Made by a program: the position numbers and the translations under genes. A stretch of 64,000 bases of DNA from Lunatibacter salilacus. Lineage in GTDB: Bacteria; Bacteroidota; Bacteroidia; Cytophagales; Cyclobacteriaceae. The DNA is taken from assembly GCF_009797935.1 (NCBI RefSeq), contig NZ_VOLC01000006.1:62001-126000 (forward strand). Reading direction: 5' to 3'. Below, piece after piece: positions 24,686-34,149 of this stretch (its first letter is position 1; each line of letters opens with the position of its first letter). Under the pieces are notes generated by a model. That model searched no databases and was not told the DNA's origin. It was given only the letters and a program-made list of their open reading frames with translations.

Positions 24686-25910
24686 GGGGAAATATTTTTC
24701 TGTTGATGAAATAAGGGAATTATTCCCAATTCTTCATCAAGAAGTAAATGGTAGCCCACTTGTCTATTTGGACAACGCAGCTACTACCCAAAAGCCGCTG
24801 GCAGTCATAGAGGCACTAACGGCCTACTATGAACTGGACAACGCAAATATCCACCGCGGTGCGCATACGTTGGCCGCAAGGGCTACTGAATATTATGAAA
24901 AAACCAGGGTATCCGTTAAAGAATTCATTAATGCGCCGAGTGAGGAGCAAGTAATTTTCACGAAAGGAACGACTGAAAGCATCAATTTGGTTGCTTCCAC
25001 CTATGGGAGGGAATTTATAGGCAAAGGTGATGAAATTATAATCTCCACCATGGAGCACCACTCCAACATAGTCCCTTGGCAAATGCTTTGCCAGGCAACA
25101 GGAGCTGTGCTCAAAGTGATTCCCATCACTGACGCCGGTGAAATCATTATGGAGGAGTTTGAGAAGATGCTCTCCACTAAAACCAAGTTTGTGTCAGTCG
25201 TACATGTCTCCAACGCATTGGGCACGGTAAATCCAGTTAAGGAAATAATTGACAAAGCACATGCTGTTGGTGCGAAGGTGCTTGTGGATGGCGCTCAGTC
25301 TACATCCCATTTGAGCGTAGATGTACAATCGCTGGATTGCGATTTTCTGGCCTTTTCGGCCCATAAATTATATGGACCGACTGGACTTGGAGTTCTCTAT
25401 GGGAAAAGAGATCTCTTGGAAGCCATGCCTCCCTATCAGGGTGGCGGGGAAATGATAAAGGAAGTGGATTTTGCGGGAACAACATATAACGATATCCCCT
25501 TTAAATTTGAGGCCGGCACACCCAACATCGCAGATGTAATAGCTTTTCAAAAAGCATTGGAGTTTTTCCAAATCATCGGACGTGAAAACATTCATTCCCA
25601 TGAGCAGGAATTGCTTACTTATGCAACAGATAAACTATCGACAATAAACGGATTTATTCCCGTAGGCACCGCAAAGGAAAAAGTAAGTGTGTTGAGTTTT
25701 CTGATCAATGGCATGCATCCGTTTGATGTGGGTATGATGCTCGACGCCGGAGGCATAGCTGTCCGAACAGGACATCATTGCACCCAGCCGCTTATGAAGA
25801 GATTTGGCATTGAAGGAACCGTGAGAGCATCATTCTCTGTTTACAATACGAAAAATGAAATCGACACGCTCTATCAATGGGTTAGTCGTATAGCGAAAAG
25901 AAAAAATTGA
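24621..25910 (+). CDS. sufS: Cysteine desulfurase SufS
   Basis: SufS is a PLP enzyme that takes sulfur from L-cysteine and hands it to SufE. The 429-residue protein has LVYLDNAATTQKP near residue 47, the PLP lysine in SAHKLYGPTG, and the catalytic cysteine in RTGHHCTQPL, as in class-II desulfurases. Family homology begins at about residue 27 (FSVDEIRELFPIL). The only ATG before that is at 24621, inside sufD, giving a 65-nt overlap. No in-frame ATG, GTG or TTG was found between, so the overlap seems real. Confidence 0.95.
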   Translation: MKTSEIIASDLFSSDLAPTTPKGKYFSVDEIRELFPILHQEVNGSPLVYLDNAATTQKPLAVIEALTAYYELDNANIHRGAHTLAARATEYYEKTRVSVKEFINAPSEEQVIFTKGTTESINLVASTYGREFIGKGDEIIISTMEHHSNIVPWQMLCQATGAVLKVIPITDAGEIIMEEFEKMLSTKTKFVSVVHVSNALGTVNPVKEIIDKAHAVGAKVLVDGAQSTSHLSVDVQSLDCDFLAFSAHKLYGPTGLGVLYGKRDLLEAMPPYQGGGEMIKEVDFAGTTYNDIPFKFEAGTPNIADVIAFQKALEFFQIIGRENIHSHEQELLTYATDKLSTINGFIPVGTAKEKVSVLSFLINGMHPFDVGMMLDAGGIAVRTGHHCTQPLMKRFGIEGTVRASFSVYNTKNEIDTLYQWVSRIAKRKN

Positions 25911-26344
25911 TGTCTGATATAAATACCGTCCAAGATGAAATAATAGAAGAGTTCGGCATTCTTGGGAATGACAGGGAGTCTACCATTTTTTATATCATGG
26001 AACTTGGTGACAGACTTGATCCGTTTCCGGAAATTGAACGGACAGAGGATAACATTATAAAGGGATGTCAATCCAAAGTATGGTTAGTAACGCAGGAAGA
26101 AGGAGACAAGGTTGTTTTTCTGGCAGATTCGAACACAGATATTACAAAGGGGCTGATTAGTCTTTTGATTCGGGTGTTGTCAGGAAGGAGTCCTGATGAA
26201 ATAATTTCCAGCGATCTGTATTTCATCGATAAAATAGGCATGGGCAGTATTATTGGCTCCCAACGCTCGAATGGATTAACAGCCATGATCAAACAGATGA
26301 AACGCTTTGCAATTGCCTATCAGGCCAAATCCAATGCCTCATAA
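25910..26344 (+). CDS. sufE: Sulfur acceptor protein SufE
   Basis: SufE accepts persulfide sulfur from SufS and passes it to SufB. The 144-residue protein has the family core, with the persulfide-accepting cysteine in IIKGCQSKVWL (near residue 53) and the C-terminal SQRSNGLTAMIKQMK. The ATG at 25910 overlaps the sufS stop by one base (TGATG), a typical coupled start; a TTG one codon earlier is less likely. Confidence 0.95.
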   Translation: MSDINTVQDEIIEEFGILGNDRESTIFYIMELGDRLDPFPEIERTEDNIIKGCQSKVWLVTQEEGDKVVFLADSNTDITKGLISLLIRVLSGRSPDEIISSDLYFIDKIGMGSIIGSQRSNGLTAMIKQMKRFAIAYQAKSNAS

Positions 26345-26356
26345 TTAAATAGAACC

Positions 26357-26692
26357 ATGGAAACCTCAACGACAAAAATAGAAGAAATTGCCGAACTGAA
26401 GCAAAAAGTGGTCAATGCGATAAAAATGGTATTCGACCCCGAAATACCAGTGGACGTGTATGAATTGGGATTGATATATGAAATCACTGTGTTTCCAGTC
26501 AACAATGTGTATGTCCTGATGACCTTGACTTCTCCAAATTGTCCCTCGGCAGAGGCTATCCCCTCCGAAGTCAAGGAACGCATAAAAGAAATAGAAGGGA
26601 TTAACAACGTGGAGGTGGAACTTACCTTTGATCCACCGTATTCACAGGACATGATGTCCGAAGTAGCTCAGTTAGAATTAGGTTTTTTATAA
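26357..26692 (+). CDS. DUF59/MIP18-family Fe-S assembly factor (SufT-like)
   Basis: The 111-residue protein carries one DUF59 domain: VFDPEIPVDVYELGLIYEI, then MTLTSPNCPSAEAIP with the conserved cysteine, and the ending VELTFDPPYSQDMMSEVA. These proteins help mature or deliver Fe-S clusters. In many Bacteroidota a gene of this type follows sufE, as here, 12 bp downstream. Confidence 0.92.
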   Translation: METSTTKIEEIAELKQKVVNAIKMVFDPEIPVDVYELGLIYEITVFPVNNVYVLMTLTSPNCPSAEAIPSEVKERIKEIEGINNVEVELTFDPPYSQDMMSEVAQLELGFL

Positions 26693-26717
26693 ATAACACC
26701 CCTAATAAAAATAGAAT

Positions 26718-27137
26718 ATGTATCCAGAAGAATTAATTGCACCTATGCGTGCCGAATTGACAGACGTGGGATTTAAGGAATTCAGATCTGCTGACGATGT
26801 AGACAGCCACTTGAAGTCACACAAGGGAACTACCTTAATTGTGGTGAACTCTGTTTGTGGATGTGCAGCCGGTGCAGCTAGACCAGGCATTAAATATGCG
26901 CTTGACGCAGCAGCAAAGAAACCCGACGTTTTGGCAACTGTGTTTGCTGGCAATGACCGCGACGCTGTTGCGAAAGTACGCGAATATGTCTTACCCTACC
27001 CTCCTTCCTCTCCTGCCATGGCCCTATTTAAAGACGGTGACTTAGTTCATTTTATAGAAAGACACCATATAGAAGGGAGAAATGCGAAAATGATCGGAGA
27101 TCATTTGGTAGAAGTGTTCGAACATTTCTGTAATTAA
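26718..27137 (+). CDS. BrxA/BrxB-family bacilliredoxin
   Basis: The 139-residue thioredoxin-fold protein has the family active site CGC in VNSVCGCAAG (near residue 54) and the PYPPSSPAMALFKDG segment. In Firmicutes these proteins remove bacillithiol from oxidised cysteines; Bacteroidota relatives presumably reduce mixed disulfides. It is the last gene of the suf operon, 25 bp after the DUF59 gene and directly before a strong terminator, linking thiol repair to cluster assembly. Confidence 0.9.
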   Translation: MYPEELIAPMRAELTDVGFKEFRSADDVDSHLKSHKGTTLIVVNSVCGCAAGAARPGIKYALDAAAKKPDVLATVFAGNDRDAVAKVREYVLPYPPSSPAMALFKDGDLVHFIERHHIEGRNAKMIGDHLVEVFEHFCN

Positions 27138-27161
27138 AAGGCCCATTATAGGGCCTTTTTT
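27136..27161 (+). terminator. Intrinsic terminator of the suf operon
   Basis: AAAAGGCCC-ATTATA-GGGCCTTTTTT forms a stable stem with a six-base loop and a T-run, immediately after the bacilliredoxin stop codon. Confidence 0.88.
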
Positions 27162-27289
27162 ATGCAAGCGAAAACTCAAAACATCAATTATTTTAATATA
27201 AATTAAAATTTTGTTTTTCATAATTAAAATAATGAGAAATCATATTTTTGAAAATATTATAAGGTAAATTAGAAGTACCATAGTATAAT

Positions 27290-27306
27290 AAAGTATTTCA
27301 TACTTT
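27290..27306. repeat. Palindrome upstream of citrate synthase
   Basis: AAAGTAT-TTC-ATACTTT has perfect 7-bp arms, about 130 bp before gltA. It is a possible operator for the citrate synthase promoter. The right arm overlaps TACTTTCG, a one-mismatch version of TAnnTTTG. Confidence 0.4.
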
Positions 27307-27434
27307 CGATATGCAGTTGTCCTACATCCTGAAAATGTAAGATTTAAGGAATATATGACGCATATTTAGTACCTTAATGGCAAAATTAGAATCAAATTAC
27401 GCACAACAGTCCAAAATAGATTAATTTAAAAAAT

Positions 27435-28721
27435 ATGTCTGAAATAGCGAAGTTATCCTATCAGGGAAATGAATATGAACTGCCTGTAACCAAAGGAACC
27501 GAAAATGAAGAGGCCATAGATATTAGCAAATTGCGGGGACAGTCCGGTTTAATTACTCTTGATCCTGGATTTAAGAACACGGGGTCTACCAAAAGTGCCA
27601 TTACTTTTTTGGATGGGGAAGAAGGAATTTTGCGATACAGGGGTTATAATATAGAGGATTTGGCCGAAAAATCTACTTTTTTGGAAGTTTCCTATTTATT
27701 AATTTACGGAGAACTCCCTACAGAAGCAGAATACAAAAAATTTACCAAGAAAATAACAAAGCACACCTTAGTCCACGAGGATATAAAAAAGATATTGGAC
27801 GGATTTCCTTCCGTAGCGCATCCTATGGGTGTTTTATCATCCCTTATTTGTTCATTAACTGCCTTTTATCCAAACTCCCTCGATCCAAATAATTCGAAGG
27901 AAGAGATAAATTTGAGTATTGTCCGTCTATTGGCCAAATTGCCAACATTTGCTGCTTGGGCGTTTAAAAATAAAGTAGGACATCCCGTTAATTACCCGGA
28001 TAACGGTTTGGACTATTGCAGCAACTTCCTTAAAATGATGTTTGCCCTTCCGGCCGAAAAATTCGAACCGGATCCCGTCATTTCAAAGGCTCTGGACAAA
28101 CTGCTTATCTTACACGCTGATCACGAACAAAATTGTTCCACGTCTACTGTGCGAGTTGTGGGTTCTTCACAGGCAAGCATTTATGCCTCCATTTCCGCTG
28201 GTGTCAATGCCCTCTGGGGACCGCTTCATGGCGGCGCAAACCAATCCGTAATAGAAATGCTGGAAGCCATAAAGGACGATGGTGGAGACAGTAAGAAATG
28301 GTTGGATAAGGCGAAGGACAAAAATGATCCCTTCCGCTTGATGGGTTTTGGACACCGTGTATATAAAAACTTCGATCCCCGTGCCAAAATTATCAAAAAA
28401 GCAGCGGATGAAGTACTCGAGAAATTGGGTATTGATGATCCCATATTGGATATCGCCAAAGAATTAGAGATGGCGGCACTTCAAGATCCGTATTTTGTAG
28501 AAAGGAAATTATATCCAAACGTAGATTTCTACTCAGGAATCATTTATAGGGCATTAGGCATACCGACTGATATGTTTACAGTAATGTTTGCCCTTGGCAG
28601 ACTTCCAGGCTGGATCGCTCAGTGGAAGGAAATGCGTGAAAACAACGAGCCGATTGGCAGACCCCGACAAGTCTATGTCGGAGCTACCGAAAGGTCTTAT
28701 GTACCTATGGATAACAGATAA
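27435..28721 (+). CDS. gltA: Citrate synthase
   Basis: The TCA-cycle enzyme condenses acetyl-CoA and oxaloacetate in the cytoplasm. At 428 residues it matches type-II (hexameric, NADH-sensitive) citrate synthases. The catalytic residues are visible: His in LHADHEQNCSTSTVR, His in GHRVYKNFDPRA, and Asp in LYPNVDFYSGI. It is a single-gene unit flanked by its own upstream region and a hairpin at 28736-28762. Confidence 0.96.
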   Translation: MSEIAKLSYQGNEYELPVTKGTENEEAIDISKLRGQSGLITLDPGFKNTGSTKSAITFLDGEEGILRYRGYNIEDLAEKSTFLEVSYLLIYGELPTEAEYKKFTKKITKHTLVHEDIKKILDGFPSVAHPMGVLSSLICSLTAFYPNSLDPNNSKEEINLSIVRLLAKLPTFAAWAFKNKVGHPVNYPDNGLDYCSNFLKMMFALPAEKFEPDPVISKALDKLLILHADHEQNCSTSTVRVVGSSQASIYASISAGVNALWGPLHGGANQSVIEMLEAIKDDGGDSKKWLDKAKDKNDPFRLMGFGHRVYKNFDPRAKIIKKAADEVLEKLGIDDPILDIAKELEMAALQDPYFVERKLYPNVDFYSGIIYRALGIPTDMFTVMFALGRLPGWIAQWKEMRENNEPIGRPRQVYVGATERSYVPMDNR

Positions 28722-28735
28722 TGAATAATTTTGAT

Positions 28736-28762
28736 GGGGGGTTGTTGCTATAACGACCTCCC
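28736..28762 (+). terminator. Hairpin after gltA
   Basis: GGGGGGTTGTT pairs with AACGACCTCCC (two G-T wobbles) around loop GCTAT. There is no T-run after it, so termination would be weak or factor-dependent. Confidence 0.45.
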
Positions 28763-28832
28763 TCTTCAAATCAGAACTATTGAGCAGTATTTTTAAAATT
28801 TTTTCACTATTGTTTTATTTCCGGGTAAATAT

Positions 28833-28863
28833 TTTGCTTATTAAAAAATAATACCTACCTTTG
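28833..28863 (+). promoter_or_regulatory. Consensus Bacteroidota promoter of the second DEAD-box gene
   Basis: TTTG (28833-28836), then 19 bp, then TACCTTTG (28856-28863) fits the sigma-ABfr consensus TTTG-N19-TAnnTTTG exactly. Transcription should start near 28870, giving a leader of about 100 nt. Confidence 0.75.
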
Positions 28864-28903
28864 CAGCATAATTAAATAATCACATTTTTCTCGATTGCCG
28901 TGG

Positions 28904-28965
28904 GTTTCCTTACTGTTGCTAGTTAGTGGGATTTAGGATACCGTGGCGCAGAGAAGTAAGGAAAC
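28904..28965 (+). promoter_or_regulatory. Leader stem-loop covering the ribosome-binding region of the helicase gene
   Basis: GTTTCCTTACT (28904-28914) is the exact complement of AGTAAGGAAAC (28955-28965), leaving a 40-nt loop. The second arm contains the purine-rich AAGGA site and ends 5 nt before the ATG at 28971. Pairing would hide the ribosome-binding region. A cold-responsive or autoregulatory switch is inferred. Confidence 0.6.
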
Positions 28966-28970
28966 ATTTC

Positions 28971-30716
28971 ATGGAAAACGAATTATTATTCTCAGACCTT
29001 GGGATTTCTGAAGAAATCTTAAGTGCAGTGGAAGATATGGGTTACACCCAACCTTCCCCAATTCAAACTCAAACCATCCCGTTATTGCTTGAAGGCAATG
29101 ACGTCATTGGTCAGGCCCAAACTGGTACTGGTAAAACAGCCGCTTTTGGAATTCCTATCATTGACTTGGTAGACACGAGCATCAACAAACCTCAAGCAAT
29201 CATTTTATGCCCTACCCGCGAACTTGCGGTACAGGTAGAAGGCGAGATTGTAAAGCTTTCTAAGTACAAGAAGAGATTGGCCTCGACGTGTATTTACGGA
29301 GGTGACCCCATTGACCGACAAATTAAAGCCTTGAGAAAAGGTGTTCAAATTGTGGTTGGCACGCCCGGAAGGGTGATGGATCACCTTGACAGGGGCACGT
29401 TGGATTTAAGCAACGTAAGCATGATCGTATTGGATGAAGCTGACGAAATGCTGGACATGGGTTTCAGGGAGGACATTGAAACCATCTTGAAATCTATGCC
29501 GGAAGAAAGACAGACTGTCTTTTTCTCCGCCACCATGCCCAAGCCTATCTTGGATCTGACCAGAAAATACCAAACCGACCCTAAAATCGTCAAGGTATTG
29601 CGTAAGGAACTTACGGTAGAAAATATCACACAGGTATATTATGAGGTGAAGACTCCTCTGAAAATGGATTTGGTCACTAGATTGATCAACGTCCATCAGT
29701 TTACGTTGAGCCTTATTTTCTGTAATACTAAAAGAGCTACTGACCAGGTAACGGAAGAGTTAATCGCCCGTGGCATTCAGGCGGAAGCATTGCATGGTGA
29801 CTTATCGCAGGCCCAACGGACCAAGGTAATGAACAAGTTCAGAAAAGGACATTGCTCCGTATTGGTAGCTACCGATGTGGCGGCAAGAGGAATAGATGTA
29901 GACAACGTGGAAGCGGTGTTTAACTATGATTTGCCCTTGGATGAGGAAAACTACGTACACCGGATCGGAAGAACAGGCCGTGCTGGTAAATTCGGAACTG
30001 CCATCAATTTTGTAACAGGAAGAAGAGATTTGGGCAAGATCCGTGATCTTGAAAAATTCATCAAAACCAGCATCAACAAATTATCCCCTCCTTCCTCCGC
30101 TGATTTGTTGGAAATGAAGCAGGACCAACTGGTGAAGGATGTGACCCGAAAAGTTTCCCAAGAAGATGATAACACCATCTTTGAAGCTACTATTGGTAAA
30201 ATGCTTGCGGATGGATTGACTTTGGAGCAAGTAGCTATGGGTCTTATCAAATTGCAAATGGGTCCCGCAGTGAAGGAGCTCAATGAACTTAACTTCGATT
30301 TGGACATGGGAAGACCTGGTGGTCGGGACGAAGGAAGAAGAAGAGAAGGCAGAGACTTCCGTTCAGAGCGTGGTAGCTATGACAGAGGTGGAGACCGGGG
30401 AGGTTCTGACCGAAGAGGTGGGAAATCTGATCGAGGTGCTAGACCACGTAAGGATGGCAAAGACAGCGCAAAAGACGCCAATATGGCCCGCCTGTTTTTA
30501 AACTTGGGTAAAAAGGATCATATTCGACCAAATGACATCGTTGGTGCCATTGCAGGTGAAACTGGTGTATCAGGTAGAAGCATTGGTGGAATAGATATCT
30601 TTGAAAACTTCTCTTTCGTAGATGTTCCGAAGAAAGATGTGAATCATGTCATCAGTGTGATGAACACCAACACAATTAAAGGCAAAGCCGTAAATTTCGA
30701 GATTTCGAAAGGTTAA
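28971..30716 (+). CDS. DEAD-box RNA helicase (CshA/DeaD type) with RG-rich linker and DbpA-like domain
   Basis: This 581-residue RNA helicase is counted from ATG 28971, since the GTG at 28926 would start inside the leader stem. Motifs: AQTGTGKT (I), PTRELAVQ (Ia), TPGR (Ib), DEAD (II), SAT (III), ATDVAARGIDV (V), HRIGRTGR (VI). After the core comes a helical spacer, then an Arg/Gly-rich low-complexity linker (about 440-500) that should bind RNA, and a DbpA-type domain (ARLFLNLGKKDHIRPNDIVGAI). Likely roles are ribosome assembly and cold adaptation. It has its own promoter and terminator. Confidence 0.93.
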   Translation: MENELLFSDLGISEEILSAVEDMGYTQPSPIQTQTIPLLLEGNDVIGQAQTGTGKTAAFGIPIIDLVDTSINKPQAIILCPTRELAVQVEGEIVKLSKYKKRLASTCIYGGDPIDRQIKALRKGVQIVVGTPGRVMDHLDRGTLDLSNVSMIVLDEADEMLDMGFREDIETILKSMPEERQTVFFSATMPKPILDLTRKYQTDPKIVKVLRKELTVENITQVYYEVKTPLKMDLVTRLINVHQFTLSLIFCNTKRATDQVTEELIARGIQAEALHGDLSQAQRTKVMNKFRKGHCSVLVATDVAARGIDVDNVEAVFNYDLPLDEENYVHRIGRTGRAGKFGTAINFVTGRRDLGKIRDLEKFIKTSINKLSPPSSADLLEMKQDQLVKDVTRKVSQEDDNTIFEATIGKMLADGLTLEQVAMGLIKLQMGPAVKELNELNFDLDMGRPGGRDEGRRREGRDFRSERGSYDRGGDRGGSDRRGGKSDRGARPRKDGKDSAKDANMARLFLNLGKKDHIRPNDIVGAIAGETGVSGRSIGGIDIFENFSFVDVPKKDVNHVISVMNTNTIKGKAVNFEISKG

Positions 30717-30728
30717 TTTCAATATATT

Positions 30729-30764
30729 AAAAAGGCACTATCTTTGCAGATAGTGCCTTTTTTT
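30729..30764 (+). terminator. Intrinsic terminator of the second DEAD-box gene
   Basis: AAAAAGGCACTATCT-TTGC-AGATAGTGCCTTTTTTT is a long perfect stem with a tetraloop and T-run, 13 bp after the stop. The A-rich left side makes it bidirectional, so it can also serve the convergent GAF gene. Confidence 0.9.
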
Positions 30765-30779
30765 GTTTAAGGTATCCCG

Positions 30780-31256
30780 TCAGGCACCGTTTATTATTTT
30801 TCCGGTAATGGCCTGCCCTATCTCAACCAATTGGGCGATTTCCAAGTCTGAAAATTCATAAGGTTCTTTTTTAGCTATACCCAATGTACCATATAATTTG
30901 TTCTCCCGCAGTAACGGGATAGTTATGGCTCCCTCGACTTGGGTGTCTTTGGCTCCTGGGCGAACTACACCGGAGGCATCGGTTTGAAGGTTGCAGACTT
31001 GCACAGGTTCTTTACGTTCTGCGGCAATTCCAGCCATTCCTTTCCCAATCGGAATCTCTGACATCTTGGGTAACAGGAATTCCGGAACGCCCACCTGCGC
31101 CTTCAGATGAAGCATTTCTGTACCCTCATCCAATATATGTAATGTTCCCGTGGTACATGCGAAGTAGTCAAGAGTTTGTTGCAGCCAACTACTCCATGCA
31201 TATCCTTCTTCCTTTTGAATTGCTATCACTAGCTTGTCGGGAGTTGTTTCTTTCAT
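30780..31256 (-). CDS. GAF-domain protein
   Basis: The 158-residue protein starts at ATG 31256; an ATG 48 nt upstream would add 16 basic residues. A single GAF domain occupies most of it: GTLHILDEGTEMLHLKAQVG, IPIGKGMAGIAAERKEPVQV, VEGAITIPLLRENKLYGTLG. Stand-alone GAF proteins bind small ligands or act as methionine-sulfoxide-reductase-like enzymes (fRMsr). I do not see the fRMsr cysteine set, so a sensory or redox role is undecided. It is transcribed convergently with the helicase gene. Confidence 0.75.
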   Translation of the reverse strand: MKETTPDKLVIAIQKEEGYAWSSWLQQTLDYFACTTGTLHILDEGTEMLHLKAQVGVPEFLLPKMSEIPIGKGMAGIAAERKEPVQVCNLQTDASGVVRPGAKDTQVEGAITIPLLRENKLYGTLGIAKKEPYEFSDLEIAQLVEIGQAITGKIINGA

Positions 31257-31368
31257 ATTAGTATCATTTTTTTTTGTGTTTCGCAATTTTCCCAAAGATA
31301 TCAATTTCCCGAAATAGGTGGGTAATTATGGGCATTATCCTTATCTTCGTCCTACAACTCTCTGAAGA

Positions 31369-32076
31369 ATGCAGGTTTTTTATCAAGAAGAAATCAAAGG
31401 AACCGAACTGGTGTTGGATCCAGATGAATCCAGGCACCTCACCAAGGTTTTACGAAAGCCTGTGGGAGATATTGTACTCTTTACAAACGGAAAAGGATCC
31501 CTATTTAGTTGTAGGATCGAAGACAATGATCCAAAAAAAGCAAAGTTGGTCGTAGTCAGTCAGGAATTTGTTCCTAAACCAACCTACCATATACACTTGG
31601 CCATTTCTCCCACCAAAAATGCAGACCGCATGGAGTGGATGATGGAGAAGATTACGGAGATTGGCGTGGATGAGGTAACGTTCATCCAATCTGAAAACTC
31701 GGAAAGGACTCAAATTAACCTGGACCGTCTCAAAAAAAAATCAATCAATGCCTGTAAACAAAGTTGTCAGGCGTGGGTGCCTGATATTAATGACATACGC
31801 GGTTTTGGGGAATTTTTGGCAGATAAAACATGGAGTACCTATAACCGTTTCATTTGCTATGTGGATGAAACGATTCCCAGCCATCTGATACAGCTTGCTA
31901 AAAAAGATCAGTCCTATTTGATTTTGGTAGGACCCGAGGGAGATTTTTCCCCAAGTGAAATCAAGGAAGCAGTCAAAAACGGTTTTGCACCCTGCTCCTT
32001 GGGAAAGAATCGGCTAAGGACCGAAACCGCTGGGCTGGCCGTGATACACGCCCTTCAACTTTTAAATATCGAATAA
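31369..32076 (+). CDS. rsmE: 16S rRNA (uracil-1498-N3)-methyltransferase RsmE
   Basis: RsmE methylates U1498 of 16S rRNA with SAM. The 235-residue SPOUT protein has the N-terminal PUA-like part (LDPDESRHLTKVLRKPVGD), the AISPTKNADRMEWMMEKITEIGV segment, and the SAM-binding knot: LILVGPEGDFSPSEIK and SLGKNRLRTETAG. The ATG at 31369 is the natural start. Confidence 0.94.
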   Translation: MQVFYQEEIKGTELVLDPDESRHLTKVLRKPVGDIVLFTNGKGSLFSCRIEDNDPKKAKLVVVSQEFVPKPTYHIHLAISPTKNADRMEWMMEKITEIGVDEVTFIQSENSERTQINLDRLKKKSINACKQSCQAWVPDINDIRGFGEFLADKTWSTYNRFICYVDETIPSHLIQLAKKDQSYLILVGPEGDFSPSEIKEAVKNGFAPCSLGKNRLRTETAGLAVIHALQLLNIE

Positions 32077-32224
32077 GATCTTCACATCTACCTGAATTAA
32101 AGGCGCATGGTGAATCAATTAATGCTTTTCTTTAATATTCAGGAAATTCCCAACGCTTTTCTTCCTTTATCTGGTGATTAGCTTTATTTTTAGGGGTAAT
32201 ATTTATCACAGATTTGAAAAATTC

Positions 32225-34105
32225 ATGAAAAAAACAAAGATTTACCTTCTTTTTCTACTGCTTGTCCTTGCGGTAAGTGTGCAGGCTCAAGAAGCGACGA
32301 TTCTTCAACAGCTTGAAGAAATAGCCATAGTAGACCAGAAAGTCATGATGCCCATGAGGGATGGCATTCGATTGGCTACCGATATTTACAGGCCTAAAAC
32401 AAATACGCCTGTCCCAATTATTTTTTCCAGAACACCCTACAATTTCAACTCCTACCGGGACGGAGAACTGGTGATCCGGACGCTTGAAGCTGCCTACCAG
32501 GCCGTAAGCCGGGGGTATGCCTATGTCGTCCAGAATGAACGGGGGAGATTTTTCTCCGAAGGAGAATGGGATATATTGGGAACTCCACTCACTGATGGAT
32601 ATGATGCTTTTACCTGGATGGCGGAGCAATCTTGGAGCAATGGTAAAATAGGCACATTGGGATGCTCCTCCACTGCAGAATGGCAAATGGCAGTAGGAGC
32701 CATGGACCACCCCGCACACGCAGCCATGATCCCGCAGGGGTTCGGAGCAGGTGTTGGCCGTGTAGGGGAGTTTTTTGAGCAGGGAAACTGGTACCGGGGA
32801 GGTGCAACGCAGATGCTATTCATTGCTTGGCTATACAGTACCCAGCATGATCCAATGGCTCCCAAATTACCCGAGGGTATCGGACAGGAAGACTTGCTTC
32901 GCTTACAGCGGTTTTACGACATGGCCCCAAGATATCCGCAGATTGATTGGGCAGAAGGATTGAGTCATCTACCCGTACAGGATATTATAAAAAATGCCAA
33001 CGGTCCGAAGGGCATTTTTGAAGAAATAGTAACCCGCACCCCCAATGATCCTAAATGGTATGAAGGAGGCTTATATCATGATGACATGGACTTGTCAATT
33101 CCCAGTTTCTGGTTTGTCTCTTGGTATGATGTGTCAAGTAGCCCCAATTTGGCCCTTTTTAACCATGTAAGAGAAAACGCAAAAGATCCTGAAATAAGGG
33201 ACAATCAGTACCTGGTTATTGCCCCTACCCTCCATTGTGCCTTTACTCGGGCTACCGAAAACACCATTGTAGGTGAACGAAGCATGGGAGATGCAAGACT
33301 TGACTACGATGAGCTTACCTATGGATGGTTTGACTTTTGGCTGAAGGGTGAAGCGAATGGTATAAAGGAAAAGCTACCACGTGTGAAATACTTTACGATG
33401 GGTTCCAACAAATGGCAAACCTCCGATACTTGGCCTCCCGCTAATGTACAAATGACCCCATTCTACCTGGACAGCAAAGGCAATGCAAACAGCCGCTTGG
33501 GAGATGGTCAACTGATATCCAAACGACCGGGGAGGGACAATCCGGATACCTTTACTTACGACCCCATGGATCCCGTCACTTCCTACGGAGGAAATGTCTG
33601 CTGTACTGGGAATGCCGTGCAGGGTGGAGCCTTTGACCAGCAGGAGATGGAACTCCGGGAGGACATTCTGGTATATACATCAGAGACATTGGATGAAGGT
33701 ATAGAAGTAAGTGGATTTATTGAATCGACGCTTTACTTGTCTTCAGATGTAAAAGATACTGACCTCACCATAAAATTGATCGACGTTTATCCCGACGGAA
33801 CAGCATATAATCTGGACGAAACCATTCAGCGTGTCAGATATAGGGACGGGTATGATAAGGAAGTATTTATGGAAGAGGGAAAAGTATATAAAGTTGACTT
33901 GACGCCAATGTCTACCAGCAATTACTTCGAGAAAGGCCATAAAATCCGGATCGAAGTATCCAGCTCCAATTTTCCCCGCTTTGACCGAAATTTAAATACT
34001 GGCGGCAATAATTTCGATGAAACTGTGGGAAAGGTGGCCAAAAACAACATTCACCATTCCAGAAATTACCCAAGCAGCATTAGTTTGCCTATAGTGAGAA
34101 AATAA
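32225..34105 (+). CDS. CocE/NonD-family hydrolase, secreted
   Basis: This 626-residue serine hydrolase is related to X-Pro dipeptidyl peptidases, cocaine esterase and alpha-amino-acid ester hydrolases. ATG 32225 gives a clean signal peptide ([21 protein letters not shown]). The alpha/beta-hydrolase domain starts with [18 protein letters not shown]; the nucleophile is in [12 protein letters not shown]. The catalytic His is probably in [15 protein letters not shown]-terminal jelly-roll domain (about 470-626) ends with [21 protein letters not shown]. It is followed 44 bp later by a penicillin-acylase-type gene, suggesting shared use of an amide or ester substrate. Confidence 0.88.
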   Translation: MKKTKIYLLFLLLVLAVSVQAQEATILQQLEEIAIVDQKVMMPMRDGIRLATDIYRPKTNTPVPIIFSRTPYNFNSYRDGELVIRTLEAAYQAVSRGYAYVVQNERGRFFSEGEWDILGTPLTDGYDAFTWMAEQSWSNGKIGTLGCSSTAEWQMAVGAMDHPAHAAMIPQGFGAGVGRVGEFFEQGNWYRGGATQMLFIAWLYSTQHDPMAPKLPEGIGQEDLLRLQRFYDMAPRYPQIDWAEGLSHLPVQDIIKNANGPKGIFEEIVTRTPNDPKWYEGGLYHDDMDLSIPSFWFVSWYDVSSSPNLALFNHVRENAKDPEIRDNQYLVIAPTLHCAFTRATENTIVGERSMGDARLDYDELTYGWFDFWLKGEANGIKEKLPRVKYFTMGSNKWQTSDTWPPANVQMTPFYLDSKGNANSRLGDGQLISKRPGRDNPDTFTYDPMDPVTSYGGNVCCTGNAVQGGAFDQQEMELREDILVYTSETLDEGIEVSGFIESTLYLSSDVKDTDLTIKLIDVYPDGTAYNLDETIQRVRYRDGYDKEVFMEEGKVYKVDLTPMSTSNYFEKGHKIRIEVSSSNFPRFDRNLNTGGNNFDETVGKVAKNNIHHSRNYPSSISLPIVRK

Positions 34106-34149
34106 CTCACACTATTTACTCTTTTACAACACTTACCACCACTTTAACC

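Noticed and set aside
28926-28970. GTG start 15 codons upstream in the second DEAD-box gene
   Set aside because: The extra codons form part of the leader stem and have no helicase similarity.
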